A DNA stretch of 64,000 nt from Amycolatopsis pithecellobii (GCF_009707865.1 NZ_WMBA01000031.1:1-64000); one strand, 5' to 3'; positions 6,414 through 14,993 are shown, numbered from the stretch's first letter. Made by a program: numbers and translations. Notes: a model not told the origin generated them from the letters alone.

Positions 6414-8462
6414 ATGGACACCTCTAGGTTCGGCGGAATGGCGGATTGCGTGAGCTTCGACCTCATTGTCGGGCACCCGCGGGCCGATCTTTGGCCCGTC
6501 ATCACCAACCCCGAACTCTATCCACGATTCTTCCGCGGTGTCGGCGCGTGCGAACGGATCGCCACCGAGGGCCGTGGCGCGCGCTACCGGATGCGGCTGG
6601 GTGTGTGCGGGCCGCCGGCCGAGCACGAGTGGCGGGTGTTGCTCAGCCGCCGCGGCGAGCAGTTCGTGCTGGACTGCGAACCAGGCGGGCAGGGCAGCGT
6701 CTCGGTGAAGCTGGCCGACGCCGGCGGCAGGCAAACCCGCGTCCAGTGCATGTTCTTTCTCCCGCCGGGCTCGCGGGCGACGGCGGCCGAGCTCAAGGAG
6801 TGGATCACCGACGGGCTCGACCGGGTCGGCCGCAGCCTCAAGGGGATCGGTGAACCCCTGCCGCCGGAACGCACGCCGTCGACCCTGCAGGTGGCGAACG
6901 TGCTGGTACAGGCCGGGATCCTGACCACGGCCCGCCCCGACCGGCTGGTCCGCCAGCTGCGTGCGGCCGTGAAATGGGGCGCGACGCTGGCCGGCGGGTA
7001 CACCTCGGCCGCGTTGCGCTCGCCGAAAGCGCTTTCTCTGATCGACGAGAAAGGCCCGCGGTGGAGCTTCCTCGACCTCGCCGACCGGACCGACCGGCTG
7101 GCGTCGGTGCTGCGCAAGATGGGCGCCGCGCCGGACAACAAGGTCGCCGTGCTCGCCCGCAACTCCAGCGCGCTGATCCAGACCCTCGTCGCGTGCGGCA
7201 AGCTCGGCGTCGACGCCGTCCTGCTCAACACCGGCCTCGCCGAACCGCAGGTGCTCGAAGGGGTCCACAACAACAACGTCCGCATCGTCGTCGCGGACCC
7301 CGAGTTCACCTCGCTGCTGAAAAACCTGCCGCACACCGTCGCGTGGGTGCCCACCGACGCCCTCGACCCGCTGATCGACCGTCACCCGTCGGGGCCGAAG
7401 CTGGCGCCGCCCGCCACGACCGGCCGGCTCGTCGTGCTCACGTCGGGCACGACCGGTAACCCGAAAGGCGCGAAGCGGCCGACGCCGAAGGGCCTGTCCG
7501 CGGTCGTCGCGCTGCTGTCGCGGGTCCCGTTGCGCAGTCTCGACCGCATCCTCGTGTCCACCCCGCTGTTCCACACCTGGGGGCTGGCGGCGGTGCAGAT
7601 CGGGATGCCGCTGCGGGCCACTCTCGTGTTGCAGCGGAAGTTCGACGCCGAGGAATGCCTGCGGATGATCGAGGAATCGCGGTGCACGGCGATGTTCGTG
7701 GTACCGGTGATGCTGCAACGGATCATGGCGCTGCCGCCGGAGGTCCGGGCCCGCTACGACACTTCGAGCCTGCGCGTCGTGATCAGCAGCGGCTCGGCGA
7801 TGCCGGCGTCACTCGTCATCGGGTTCATGGACGCGTTCGGTGACGTGCTTTACAACTTCTACGGCTCGACCGAGGTGTCCGCGGCCGCGATCGCCGCCCC
7901 CGAGGACCTTCGCGCTTCGCCGACCACCGCGGGCTATCCGCCGCTGGGTTCGCGGCTGGCGATCCTCGGGCCGAACGGGGAACCGTTGCCACCGGGGGAG
8001 ATCGGCTGGATCTACGTGGGCAACGACATGCTGTTCGACGGCTACACCGACGGCAGCGGCCGCAACGTCCGGCACAACCTGATGGACACCGGCGACCGTG
8101 GCTACCTCGACGCCGACGGCCGCCTGTTCATCGCGGGCCGGGACGACGACATGATCATCTCCGGTGGGGAGAACGTGTTCCCGCGCCCGGTCGAGGAGGC
8201 ACTGTCCACCCTGCCCGGCGTATTGGACACGGCGGTGATCGGGGTGCCGGACCCGGAGTTCGGCCAGCGTCTGGTCGCCTACCTGGTGGCACATCCGCAC
8301 GCCGGCCTCGACGAACGTGTCGTGCGTGACTTCCTGCGCCACCGGGTGGCGCGCTTCGAGATGCCCCGCGAGGTGCGTTTCGTGGCGGACCTGCCGCGCA
8401 CCCAGACCGGCAAGGTGCTCAAACGGCTCCTGCTCGAAGACGGCTGGCTCGCCGGGACGTAG
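6414..8462 (+). CDS. SRPBCC-AMP-dependent acyl-CoA synthetase fusion
   Basis: 682 aa. Residues about 9-150 look like an SRPBCC/polyketide-cyclase fold (FDLIVGHPRADLWPVITN ... LDRVGRSLKGIG), followed by a complete ANL acyl-CoA synthetase. Adenylation motifs: LTSGTTGNPKGAKR near 341, YGSTEVSAA, DTGDRGYLD near 557, GRDDDMIISGGENVFP, and RTQTGKVLKR near 665 with the catalytic Lys. It should activate an acid to acyl-AMP and acyl-CoA. The N-terminal extension is unusual for the family and may bind a hydrophobic substrate. ATG 6438 (MADCVSFD) is an alternative start; neither has a strong Shine-Dalgarno. It lies 33 nt downstream of the monooxygenase, probably in one transcript. Confidence 0.87.
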   Translation: MDTSRFGGMADCVSFDLIVGHPRADLWPVITNPELYPRFFRGVGACERIATEGRGARYRMRLGVCGPPAEHEWRVLLSRRGEQFVLDCEPGGQGSVSVKLADAGGRQTRVQCMFFLPPGSRATAAELKEWITDGLDRVGRSLKGIGEPLPPERTPSTLQVANVLVQAGILTTARPDRLVRQLRAAVKWGATLAGGYTSAALRSPKALSLIDEKGPRWSFLDLADRTDRLASVLRKMGAAPDNKVAVLARNSSALIQTLVACGKLGVDAVLLNTGLAEPQVLEGVHNNNVRIVVADPEFTSLLKNLPHTVAWVPTDALDPLIDRHPSGPKLAPPATTGRLVVLTSGTTGNPKGAKRPTPKGLSAVVALLSRVPLRSLDRILVSTPLFHTWGLAAVQIGMPLRATLVLQRKFDAEECLRMIEESRCTAMFVVPVMLQRIMALPPEVRARYDTSSLRVVISSGSAMPASLVIGFMDAFGDVLYNFYGSTEVSAAAIAAPEDLRASPTTAGYPPLGSRLAILGPNGEPLPPGEIGWIYVGNDMLFDGYTDGSGRNVRHNLMDTGDRGYLDADGRLFIAGRDDDMIISGGENVFPRPVEEALSTLPGVLDTAVIGVPDPEFGQRLVAYLVAHPHAGLDERVVRDFLRHRVARFEMPREVRFVADLPRTQTGKVLKRLLLEDGWLAGT

Positions 8463-8484
8463 TCGACTGTCCCTTGTGGACGCG

Positions 8485-9414
8485 TCAGTCGAGCCCGTCG
8501 CGATCGGCCCACTCCAGCAGGGTTTCCAGTGAGTACACCGCGTCGTCGATCCCCTCGTGCAGGTCGCCGAGTTTCGCGAACCGGTGCGGCACCGTCGCTA
8601 TCGTGCAGTCACCCGGTTCGACGTCGTCCACTTCGTCCCACGCGATGGGCGTCGACACCGTCGCCTCAGGCACGCCACGGACCGAGTACGCGCTGGCGAT
8701 CGTGTGATCGCGCGTGTTCTGGTTGTAGTCGACGAAAACCTTGGCGGGGTCACGATCTTTGCGCCACCACGTGGTCGTCGCGTCCTGCGGGGCGCGCCGC
8801 TCCACCTCCATCGCGAAGGCGAGCGCGGCCCGGCGGACTTCCTGGAAACCCCAGCGCGGCTCGATGCGGACATACACGTGCAGCCCGTCACCGCCGGAGG
8901 TTTTCGGCCAGCCGGTCGCGCCGAGCTCGTCGAGAACCTCGCGCGCGAGATGCGCAACCCGGCGTACCCGCGCGAAATCCGCCTCCGGGCCGGGATCGAG
9001 GTCGATCCGCCACTCGTCGGGCCGTTCGGTGTCCGCGCGGCGCGAGTTCCACGGGTGAAACTCCACAGTGGACATCTGGACCGCCCAGATGACACTGGCC
9101 GGCTCGGTCACGCACAGCTCGTCGGCGTGCCGGTTGTAGCGCGGGAAGTGCACGCGCACGGTCTCCAGCCACGGTGGTGCCCCGCCGGGGATCCGTTTCT
9201 GGTGCACCTTCTCGCCGCTGACCCCGGACGGGAAGCGGTGCAGCATGCACGGGCGTTCCCGCAGCGCGCGCACGATCCCGTCGCCGACCGCGAGGTAGTA
9301 GCGGGCGAGGTCGAGCTTCGTCTCGCCACGCGCCGGAAAATACACGCGCTGCGGGTTCGAGATGCGCACGGTCCGCTCGCCGACCTCGAGTTCCACCGCC
9401 GGATCCTTGCCCAT
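8485..9414 (-). CDS. LigD-type primase-polymerase domain protein (stand-alone)
   Basis: 309 aa, a polymerase (PolDom) domain alone, without the ligase or phosphoesterase modules of full-length LigD. The archaeo-eukaryotic primase catalytic motifs are visible: RIDLDPG with Asp138 and Asp140, TSGGDGLHVYV (172-182), and KVFVDYNQN with the third acidic residue. The opening VRISNPQRVYFP is also characteristic. The family synthesises short RNA/DNA patches for Ku-dependent end joining. No ku or ligase gene is in the window, so partners are elsewhere. It lies downstream of a sigma factor gene, separated by an inverted repeat. Confidence 0.92.
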   Translation of the reverse strand: MGKDPAVELEVGERTVRISNPQRVYFPARGETKLDLARYYLAVGDGIVRALRERPCMLHRFPSGVSGEKVHQKRIPGGAPPWLETVRVHFPRYNRHADELCVTEPASVIWAVQMSTVEFHPWNSRRADTERPDEWRIDLDPGPEADFARVRRVAHLAREVLDELGATGWPKTSGGDGLHVYVRIEPRWGFQEVRRAALAFAMEVERRAPQDATTTWWRKDRDPAKVFVDYNQNTRDHTIASAYSVRGVPEATVSTPIAWDEVDDVEPGDCTIATVPHRFAKLGDLHEGIDDAVYSLETLLEWADRDGLD

Positions 9415-9423
9415 GGTCGAAAT

Positions 9424-9477
9424 CTAACCCGCGAGCGCTCAACTCGCCCCCCACGAACGGCCGAGTTGAGCGGTTAG
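9424..9477. terminator. Hairpin downstream of the sigma factor gene, related to the 22-bp repeat family
   Basis: Arms CGCTCAACTCG (9436-9446) and CGAGTTGAGCG (9462-9472) are perfect, with outer CTAACC (9424-9429) and GGTTAG (9472-9477). It covers the sigma gene stop (9474). The core TCAACTCG is shared with the repeat units at 29,706, 51,014 and 62,677. Confidence 0.65.
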
Positions 9478-10412
9478 GCGACGGGGAGGAGCGCCTCGCG
9501 ACGGCCGGGGGCGCGTAGTTCCGACAGCGCATCCTGTTCCAGACGCCGCGCCTGCGAGCGGGTCACCCCGACCTGGTCGGCGGCCTGCTGCAGGGTCCGT
9601 TGACGGCCGTCGTCCAGGCCGTACCGCAGCGAGATCACCCTCTTCGCCAGCGGCGGCAGACTGTCCAGCGCGTCGTCGAGCAGCCGCGACGTCATCTCGC
9701 GCGCGATCGTGTCCGCGACCGGATCCTCGTCGGCGCCTCCGATGAGGTCACCGAGCGCCACCTCGCCGTCCCCGATCGGCACGTCCAGGCTCGTCGTCAC
9801 CTTCGCCACCCGCTTCAACTCGACGACCCGGGCCAGCGGCAACGACGACGCCTCCGCCAGCTCCTCCATCGTCGGGTCGTGGTCGGCGTCCGCCCGCAGC
9901 GCGTTTTCCGCCCGCTCCAGCTTCACCAGCTGGTCACTCGTGTGCTCGGGCACCCGGATCGCCCGGCTGTTGAACGCGATCCCGCGCTGCATCGCCTGGC
10001 GGATCCACCACATCGCGTAGGTGGAGAACTTGTAACCCTTGGTGTAGTCGAACTTTTCCACCGCGTGGATCAGCCCGAGGTTGCCCTCCTGCACCAGATC
10101 CAGCAACGGCACCGACCGCTCGCGCCGCTTGCGTGCCGCGGCCACCACCAGCCGCAGGTTCGCCTCGATCATGTGGTCCTTCGCGCGCTGACCGTCACGG
10201 ACGACCAGTTCCAGGTCGCGCCGTCCGGTGGCCGGCTCCTGCTCACCGGCGTCCGCGCGGCGAAGCAGCTCCGCGGCGTACACGCCCGCTTCGATCCGCT
10301 TGGCGAGTTCCACCTCCTCGGTCGCCGTCAGCAGCGGAACCGCGCCGATCGCGTCGAGGTAGTCACGCACGGAATCCGGCTCCTCCGTACGCCGGTCCGT
10401 CCTTCTCGCCAT
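9474..10412 (-). CDS. Group 2 sigma-70 family RNA polymerase sigma factor
   Basis: 312 aa. Region 1.2 (SVRDYLDAIGAVPLLTATEE), region 2 with NLRLVVAAARKR, LLDLVQEGNLGLIHAVEKFD, and the -10-binding 2.4 helix YKFSTYAMWWIRQAMQRGI are all intact, followed by regions 3 and 4. The region 4.2 helix reads VTRSQARRLEQDALSELR, diverging from the usual VTRERIRQIE-type sequence, so -35 preference may differ from the housekeeping factor. ATG 10412 is chosen because GGAAGGGGG lies eight bases upstream; ATG 10418 is too close to it. The length and absence of region 1.1 indicate an alternative, stress or stationary-phase factor. Confidence 0.9.
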   Translation of the reverse strand: MARRTDRRTEEPDSVRDYLDAIGAVPLLTATEEVELAKRIEAGVYAAELLRRADAGEQEPATGRRDLELVVRDGQRAKDHMIEANLRLVVAAARKRRERSVPLLDLVQEGNLGLIHAVEKFDYTKGYKFSTYAMWWIRQAMQRGIAFNSRAIRVPEHTSDQLVKLERAENALRADADHDPTMEELAEASSLPLARVVELKRVAKVTTSLDVPIGDGEVALGDLIGGADEDPVADTIAREMTSRLLDDALDSLPPLAKRVISLRYGLDDGRQRTLQQAADQVGVTRSQARRLEQDALSELRAPGRREALLPVA

Positions 10413-10489
10413 GATCATCACCCCCTTCCGGAGCATTCCGTCTGCTTCAACGGACAAAGCATGTCCGGAATTCCATTGGGTGGGAACGC

Positions 10490-11068
10490 TCAGGCGACCG
10501 CGGCGTCGAGGAGGGGAGCGAGTTCGCCGGCGACGGCGTCCAGCGGGGCGAGGTCGTGGTGGGCGCGGGCCAGTACGATCGCGCCCTCCAGCGAGCTGAT
10601 CATGAGCAGCGCCAGGGAGAGGCTGCGTTCCGGCGGGACGCCCATCCGCCGCAGCTCCTCGGCGACCGGTTCCTGCCAGGCCTCGAACGCCGCGCTGACC
10701 GCCGCCCGCAACCGCTCGCTGGCCGCCGCGGTGTCGGCCGTCGTGGCGACCAGCGGGCAGCCCCCGGCGTACCCGAGCTTCGTGAACTCGTCGCGCCATT
10801 GCCCGACCATCGCGGCGTACAGCTTGCCCGGCGACGGTTCCTCGAGCGACGCGGCGTAGCGGCGGACCCGGCGGGCGGCGTAGGCCCCGGCCCACGCGAG
10901 CGCCTCGTCGACGAGCTGTTCCTTGCCGCCGGGAAAGTAGTGCTGCAGCGAACCGCGTGGCGCCTCGGCGTGCTCGACGACCTCACGCATGCCGGTCCCG
11001 CTCACCCCCTGTACCCGGATCAGCTGCGCGGCGCTGAACACCATGCGCTCTCGCGGTGACTTCGTCAC
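10490..11068 (-). CDS. TetR/AcrR family regulator (LmrA/YxaF-like)
   Basis: 192 aa, GTG start. The DNA-binding domain is RERMVFSAAQLIRVQGV, then MREVVEHAEAPRGSLQHYFPGGKEQLV. The SLQHYFPGGKEQL signature and Cys in GGCPLVATTAD are typical of the LmrA/YxaF C-terminal group that controls multidrug pumps or flavin enzymes. The start overlaps the stop of the preceding GNAT gene by 4 nt, so the acetyltransferase is its most likely partner. Confidence 0.88.
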   Translation of the reverse strand: MTKSPRERMVFSAAQLIRVQGVSGTGMREVVEHAEAPRGSLQHYFPGGKEQLVDEALAWAGAYAARRVRRYAASLEEPSPGKLYAAMVGQWRDEFTKLGYAGGCPLVATTADTAAASERLRAAVSAAFEAWQEPVAEELRRMGVPPERSLSLALLMISSLEGAIVLARAHHDLAPLDAVAGELAPLLDAAVA

Positions 11069-11550
11069 CCGGCCACCTCCTCCATGACGCGCGTCATGCT
11101 AGCCGCTCCGGGTAACCGCAGTTCGAATTCCCGCGAGCCGTCGGCTGAGGAGATGTGCCGGAATCCTTGCCGCGCCAGGAATGCGAGCGCCGCGTCGTTG
11201 CCGGCGCGGGCGGTCGCGTACACCGTGTGCCCGGCCCAGTGGCCCGAGCACCACACCGTCTCGGCGAGGCGTGTCCCGACGCCCTGGCGCTGCCACGGGT
11301 CGGCCACCAGCAAGCCCAGCTCGGCCACGCCGGGTGCCGCGGCCGCCACGTTGAGCAGGCCGGCCGGGTGGTCACCGGCCCAGGCCACCAGTGCCTCACC
11401 GGTCAGCAGGAACTTCCGGTAACGGCACCAGATGTCCCGAGGGTCCGGCTCGCCACCCAGAAAGAAGCGCTGCCGCAGGCTGTTCGCCGAGCAGGTGGTC
11501 AGCAACCGCTCGACTGCGCCCGGGGCCGCCGGTGTTATGACAATCGGCAT
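11065..11550 (-). CDS. GNAT family N-acetyltransferase
   Basis: 161 aa. The acetyl-CoA pyrophosphate loop of motif A is present as ELGLLVADPWQRQGVGTRLAE (Q-R-Q-G-V-G-T), preceded by the beta4 strand, and ALAFLARQGFRH forms motif B. The family moves acetyl from acetyl-CoA to an amine; the substrate is unknown. It is translationally coupled to the TetR gene that follows, so it is probably autoregulated with it and may modify an antibiotic, amino acid or protein. Confidence 0.85.
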   Translation of the reverse strand: MPIVITPAAPGAVERLLTTCSANSLRQRFFLGGEPDPRDIWCRYRKFLLTGEALVAWAGDHPAGLLNVAAAAPGVAELGLLVADPWQRQGVGTRLAETVWCSGHWAGHTVYATARAGNDAALAFLARQGFRHISSADGSREFELRLPGAASMTRVMEEVAG

Positions 11551-11603
11551 GACGTCCAGTAGAGCAGAAACCCGGGCCGTTCGCCATGACGATCGTCATA
11601 GGA

Positions 11604-11729
11604 TCATTCGCGGCCGCGGACGATCGTCGGCTCGAACTCCAGCTCCTCATCGACCGGCTCGACAGCTTCGGCAGGTTCGGGGATTTCGGCTTCCAGTGGG
11701 CTCGGCTGTCGCGGCGTGATGATGTCCAT
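11604..11729 (-). CDS. Candidate 41-aa acidic small protein
   Basis: Reads MDIITPRQPSPLEAEIPEPA, then AEAVEPVDEELEFEPTIVRG and RE. About 29% Asp/Glu and 17% Pro, no Cys, no membrane segment. Third codon positions are roughly three-quarters G/C, and it fills an otherwise gene-free 305-bp gap between GNAT and dinB. Only a weak GAAG lies before the ATG. It could be a small regulatory protein or a precursor peptide; a chance open frame is still possible. I do not recognise it. Confidence 0.4.
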   Translation of the reverse strand: MDIITPRQPSPLEAEIPEPAEAVEPVDEELEFEPTIVRGRE

Positions 11730-11848
11730 GCAGACTTCAATACCCGCGCGACCGCGTTCGCAAGAAGAGGTTGGCTTCAACCCAGGGGAAAACCGCCGGA
11801 TCGGGGGCGGACGGTTCGCGCGCGGCCCGGGATTGTCGTCCCTGTATG

Positions 11849-11862
11849 CGAACATATGTTCG
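11849..11862. promoter_or_regulatory. LexA (SOS) box CGAAC-ATAT-GTTCG on the dinB start
   Basis: Perfect dyad matching the actinobacterial/Bacillus-type LexA core CGAAC-N4-GTTCG. The ATG at 11856 lies within its central four bases. Direct LexA repression of dinB is the natural reading. Confidence 0.85.
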
Positions 11863-13052
11863 TGTCGAATGAAGGGCCGATCCTGCACGCCGATCTCGAT
11901 TCGTTCTACGCGTCGGTCGAGCAGCGGGACGACGCGAGCCTGCGCGGCCGCCCGGTCATCGTGGGCGGCGGTGTCGTACTGGCCGCGAGCTACGAGGCCA
12001 AGGCGTTCGGGGTGCGCACGGCGATGACCGGCGGGCTCGCGCGAACACTGTGCCCGCAGGCCATCGTGGTGCGCCCACGGATGGCGGCTTACGCCGAGGC
12101 GAGCAAGGCGGTGTTCGGCGTGTTCGAGCGGACAACGCCACTGGTCGAGGGGTTGTCGATCGACGAGGCGTTCCTCGACGTGGGCGGACTCGCCCGGATT
12201 TCCGGTTCGCCGAGCCGGATCGCGGCGGATCTGCGGCGGGCGGTGGCCGAACAGGTCGGGCTGCGGATCACCGTCGGTGTGGCGCGTACGAAGTTTCTCG
12301 CGAAGGTTGCGAGCGGGGTCGCGAAGCCCGATGGCCTGCTCGTCGTGCCGCATGACGGGGAGCTGGCGTTCCTGCACCCGCTGCCGGTCGAGCGGTTGTG
12401 GGGCGTCGGCCAGGTGACGGCGGGCAAGCTGCGGCGGCGGGGTATCACGACGGTCGGCGAGGTGGCGCGGCTGGGGGAGGCCACGCTGGTGTCGATGCTG
12501 GGCCGCGCGTCGGGGCGGCATCTGCATGCGCTGGCGCACAACAGGGATCCGCGTCCGGTACAGACGGGACGGCGGCGCCGGTCGATGGGCGCGCAGCGGG
12601 CGCTGGGGCGCCGGCGGCGGTCGGCGGAGGAGCTGGACGCCGTGCTCGCCGCGCTGACCGACCGGCTGGCGCGGCGGCTGCGCGCGGCGAAGCGAGTGTG
12701 CCGAACGGTCACGTTGCGGTTGCGGTTCGCCGATTTCAGCCGTGCCACGCGGTCACACACGCTCCGCGACCCGACCGCCGGCACGGCGGCCATCCTCACG
12801 ACGGCGCGTGGCCTGCTGGCCGCCGCCCGGTCCATGATCGAGGACGACGGGCTGACCCTGCTGGGCCTCACTCTGTCCAATTTGGACAATGACGGTGCGG
12901 TGCAGTTGATGCTTCCTTTCGACGGTGCCGAAACCGGTGCCCTGGACGCCACCCTCGACGAGGTCCGCACCCGCTTCGGCGCCACAGCGGTCACCCGCGC
13001 CATGCTCCTCGGCCAAGCGGAGGGCCCGACGGTGCCACTGCTCCCGGACTGA
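11856..13052 (+). CDS. dinB: DNA polymerase IV (Y-family)
   Basis: 398 aa. The catalytic acidic residues are in ILHADLDSFYASVEQ (first metal Asp) and LSIDEAFLDV (the SIDE motif); the helix-hairpin-helix segment is VERLWGVGQVTAGKLRRRGI, and the little-finger domain follows. The C-terminal VQLMLPFD resembles a beta-clamp-binding motif (QL-LF-like). ATG 11856 gives MFVSNEGPILHADLD; GTG 11862 is an alternative that would leave the LexA box wholly untranslated. It performs error-prone translesion synthesis, and the LexA box indicates damage induction. Confidence 0.93.
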   Translation: MFVSNEGPILHADLDSFYASVEQRDDASLRGRPVIVGGGVVLAASYEAKAFGVRTAMTGGLARTLCPQAIVVRPRMAAYAEASKAVFGVFERTTPLVEGLSIDEAFLDVGGLARISGSPSRIAADLRRAVAEQVGLRITVGVARTKFLAKVASGVAKPDGLLVVPHDGELAFLHPLPVERLWGVGQVTAGKLRRRGITTVGEVARLGEATLVSMLGRASGRHLHALAHNRDPRPVQTGRRRRSMGAQRALGRRRRSAEELDAVLAALTDRLARRLRAAKRVCRTVTLRLRFADFSRATRSHTLRDPTAGTAAILTTARGLLAAARSMIEDDGLTLLGLTLSNLDNDGAVQLMLPFDGAETGALDATLDEVRTRFGATAVTRAMLLGQAEGPTVPLLPD

Positions 13053-13142
13053 GCCGCACACTGCGCGCCGCCACGGCACCGGTTCGTGCGATGCGAGCGT
13101 CACGGCCGGCCGCGCCGGTTGAGGTGGCCGACACGATGCGGG

Positions 13143-14930
13143 TCACCGGTCGGCGGTGACGATGCCGTACTCGTGGATCTTGCGGTAGATCGTCGCGCGG
13201 GAAATGCCCAGCAGCTTCGCGGCGCGCACCTTGTTGCCGCCGGCGTCCTCGAGGCTCCGCACGATCGCGTCCCGCTCCACCGCCTCGAACCGGTTGAGCG
13301 GTCGCCGGGTGAGCGTGTGGTACTCCGCCGGCAGGTCGGTCGGCACGATCGTGCCGGTGCGGCGGCGCTGGCCGATCTGCTTGAGCACGCCGCACAGCTG
13401 CCGGACATTGCCCGGCCAGCCCGCGCGCATCAGCAGGTGCAGGGCCGCGGGGGAGCAGGTCAGCTGCCCGCCCCCGGCGAGCCGGGACAGCATCAACGGC
13501 ACCAGCTCGGCCAGGTCCTCCGCATGCCGCCGCAGCGGCGGCACGGTCACCGTGCGCGGGAACAGCGCCAGCAGCCCAGGATCGGCGTCGGTGTCCGCGG
13601 ACACGGTGACCGTCACCCAGGTGCTGCTCGGCGCCTGCTTCAGCACGGACACCAGCGTCCGCACGTCCGGCGCCGCGAGGCGGTCGACGTGCCGGATCAC
13701 CAGGGTGTCCACCGGGTCCTCGACCAGCTCGCGGAGTAGATCGTCGTGCCAGTCGGCGGTCACCCGCGCCGCGTCGAGCGTGTGCAGCCGGCCGGCAGGA
13801 TTGCGCCGCTGGTGCACTCCGCGGGCGAGGGTGAACTTGCCGGTGCCGGGCTCACCCGCGAGCACGAGCCACTCGCCGCGGCTGAAGCTCGCGTCCACAT
13901 CGTGGCTCGCGCGCAGCCACGGGGCCGCCGAGCCGACCACGCCGGGCAGGAACATCGGCACCATCGGCAGCGAGGACTGGCCGGGTGTGGTGTCATCGGC
14001 CTCGATGAGTTTCACCGAAAGCACCCCGCCCGCGATGTCGCCGTCGCGGTGGCCCTTGACCCGGCGGCACACCGCGCGCACCTTGCTGCCGCTGGAAAGG
14101 ACGATCGTCACCGTCGCGCGGCGGGCTTCGGCCAGCTCGTGCTGGGCCCGGCTGAGCAGCAACGTCTGGTCGGCGGGAGCGAGCAGTTGCCGCGCGCTGT
14201 CGTTCATCATCACGATGTCCTTGTTGAAGGCCATCACGATGCCCGTGGTGCGGCGGCAGGCCTGCAGGTAAGCCTGGAACAGCACCAGCTCGCGCAGGTC
14301 GCTGTGGGTGAGCAGGGCTTGGCGCACCTGCTCGGCCGTCGTGCGCGCGAGCGCGACCAGCAGCCCGCCGGCGTCCTTGCGCCAGCACGTCAGGTCGACC
14401 GCGCCGATCGTCTTGCCGGTGATCGGATGCTGGATCGGCACGCCGGCGCAGGCCAGGTTCTCCAGGTGCTCGGCGTAATGCTCGTGACCGAACACGTAGC
14501 TGGGGCGGCCGTCTTCGAGTGCGGTGCCGATGCCGTTGGTGCCGACGAAGCGCTCGCCGTAGCTGTAGCCGGGCACCAGCTCGACATGTTCCAGATGCCG
14601 GTGCAGGTCGGTGTCCCCGGTCCGCTGGCTCACCACGATGCCGGTGGGATCGGTGAGAATCAGGCTGATCGGCTGTCCTTCGAGCTGGTCACCCAGCCGT
14701 TCCAGGACCGGCGCGGCACCGCGGATCAGGGGCGTGTCGAGGTTCTGCTCGCCGGTGTAGGGCAGGTCGATGCGGTCCGCGGGAACGTGGAACTCGCGCG
14801 AGCGCCACCACGAGGCCAGGATCGCCTCACGCACCTGGTCGGGCCCCACAGGTTCCGAGGTCAGGAACCGTTCCCGGGTCCGGGCCAGGCCTTCGTCGTC
14901 GGGCAGGATCGCGGTCGTGACACGGTCCAC
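13143..14930 (-). CDS. AcoR/MimR-like GAF-AAA-Fis transcriptional activator
   Basis: 595 aa from GTG 14930, with GGGAGG just upstream. The longer GTG start at 14990 would abut the operator palindrome and leave no room for a ribosome site. Order: GAF-like sensor (LILTDPTGIVVSQ; GYSYGERFVGTNGIGTAL; AGVPIQHPITGKTIGAVDLTC split across about 110-200), a PAS-like middle, a AAA+ module with Walker A GEPGTGKF, and a C-terminal Fis HTH (AAKLLGISRATIYRKI). The GAFTGA loop for sigma-54 contact is absent and Walker B is degenerate (TLVIRHVD), so it probably works with a sigma-70-type factor. Divergent from the prm locus, like MimR of Mycobacterium, the activator of the propane/acetone monooxygenase genes. 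Confidence 0.88.
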   Translation of the reverse strand: MDRVTTAILPDDEGLARTRERFLTSEPVGPDQVREAILASWWRSREFHVPADRIDLPYTGEQNLDTPLIRGAAPVLERLGDQLEGQPISLILTDPTGIVVSQRTGDTDLHRHLEHVELVPGYSYGERFVGTNGIGTALEDGRPSYVFGHEHYAEHLENLACAGVPIQHPITGKTIGAVDLTCWRKDAGGLLVALARTTAEQVRQALLTHSDLRELVLFQAYLQACRRTTGIVMAFNKDIVMMNDSARQLLAPADQTLLLSRAQHELAEARRATVTIVLSSGSKVRAVCRRVKGHRDGDIAGGVLSVKLIEADDTTPGQSSLPMVPMFLPGVVGSAAPWLRASHDVDASFSRGEWLVLAGEPGTGKFTLARGVHQRRNPAGRLHTLDAARVTADWHDDLLRELVEDPVDTLVIRHVDRLAAPDVRTLVSVLKQAPSSTWVTVTVSADTDADPGLLALFPRTVTVPPLRRHAEDLAELVPLMLSRLAGGGQLTCSPAALHLLMRAGWPGNVRQLCGVLKQIGQRRRTGTIVPTDLPAEYHTLTRRPLNRFEAVERDAIVRSLEDAGGNKVRAAKLLGISRATIYRKIHEYGIVTADR

Positions 14931-14993
14931 TGGGCCTCCCGGCAGATCGTTGTGTCGCGCATTCCAGACTAGGCCAATCGGACGCTTCACCGT

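Noticed and set aside
11586-11855. An N-terminal extension of DNA polymerase IV starting near 11586.
   Set aside because: The extension lacks similarity to Y-family polymerases, has poor codon usage and would bury the LexA box inside the gene.
14931-14990. A start for the activator at GTG 14990.
   Set aside because: It would directly abut the operator palindrome with no ribosome site; GTG 14930 has GGGAGG upstream.
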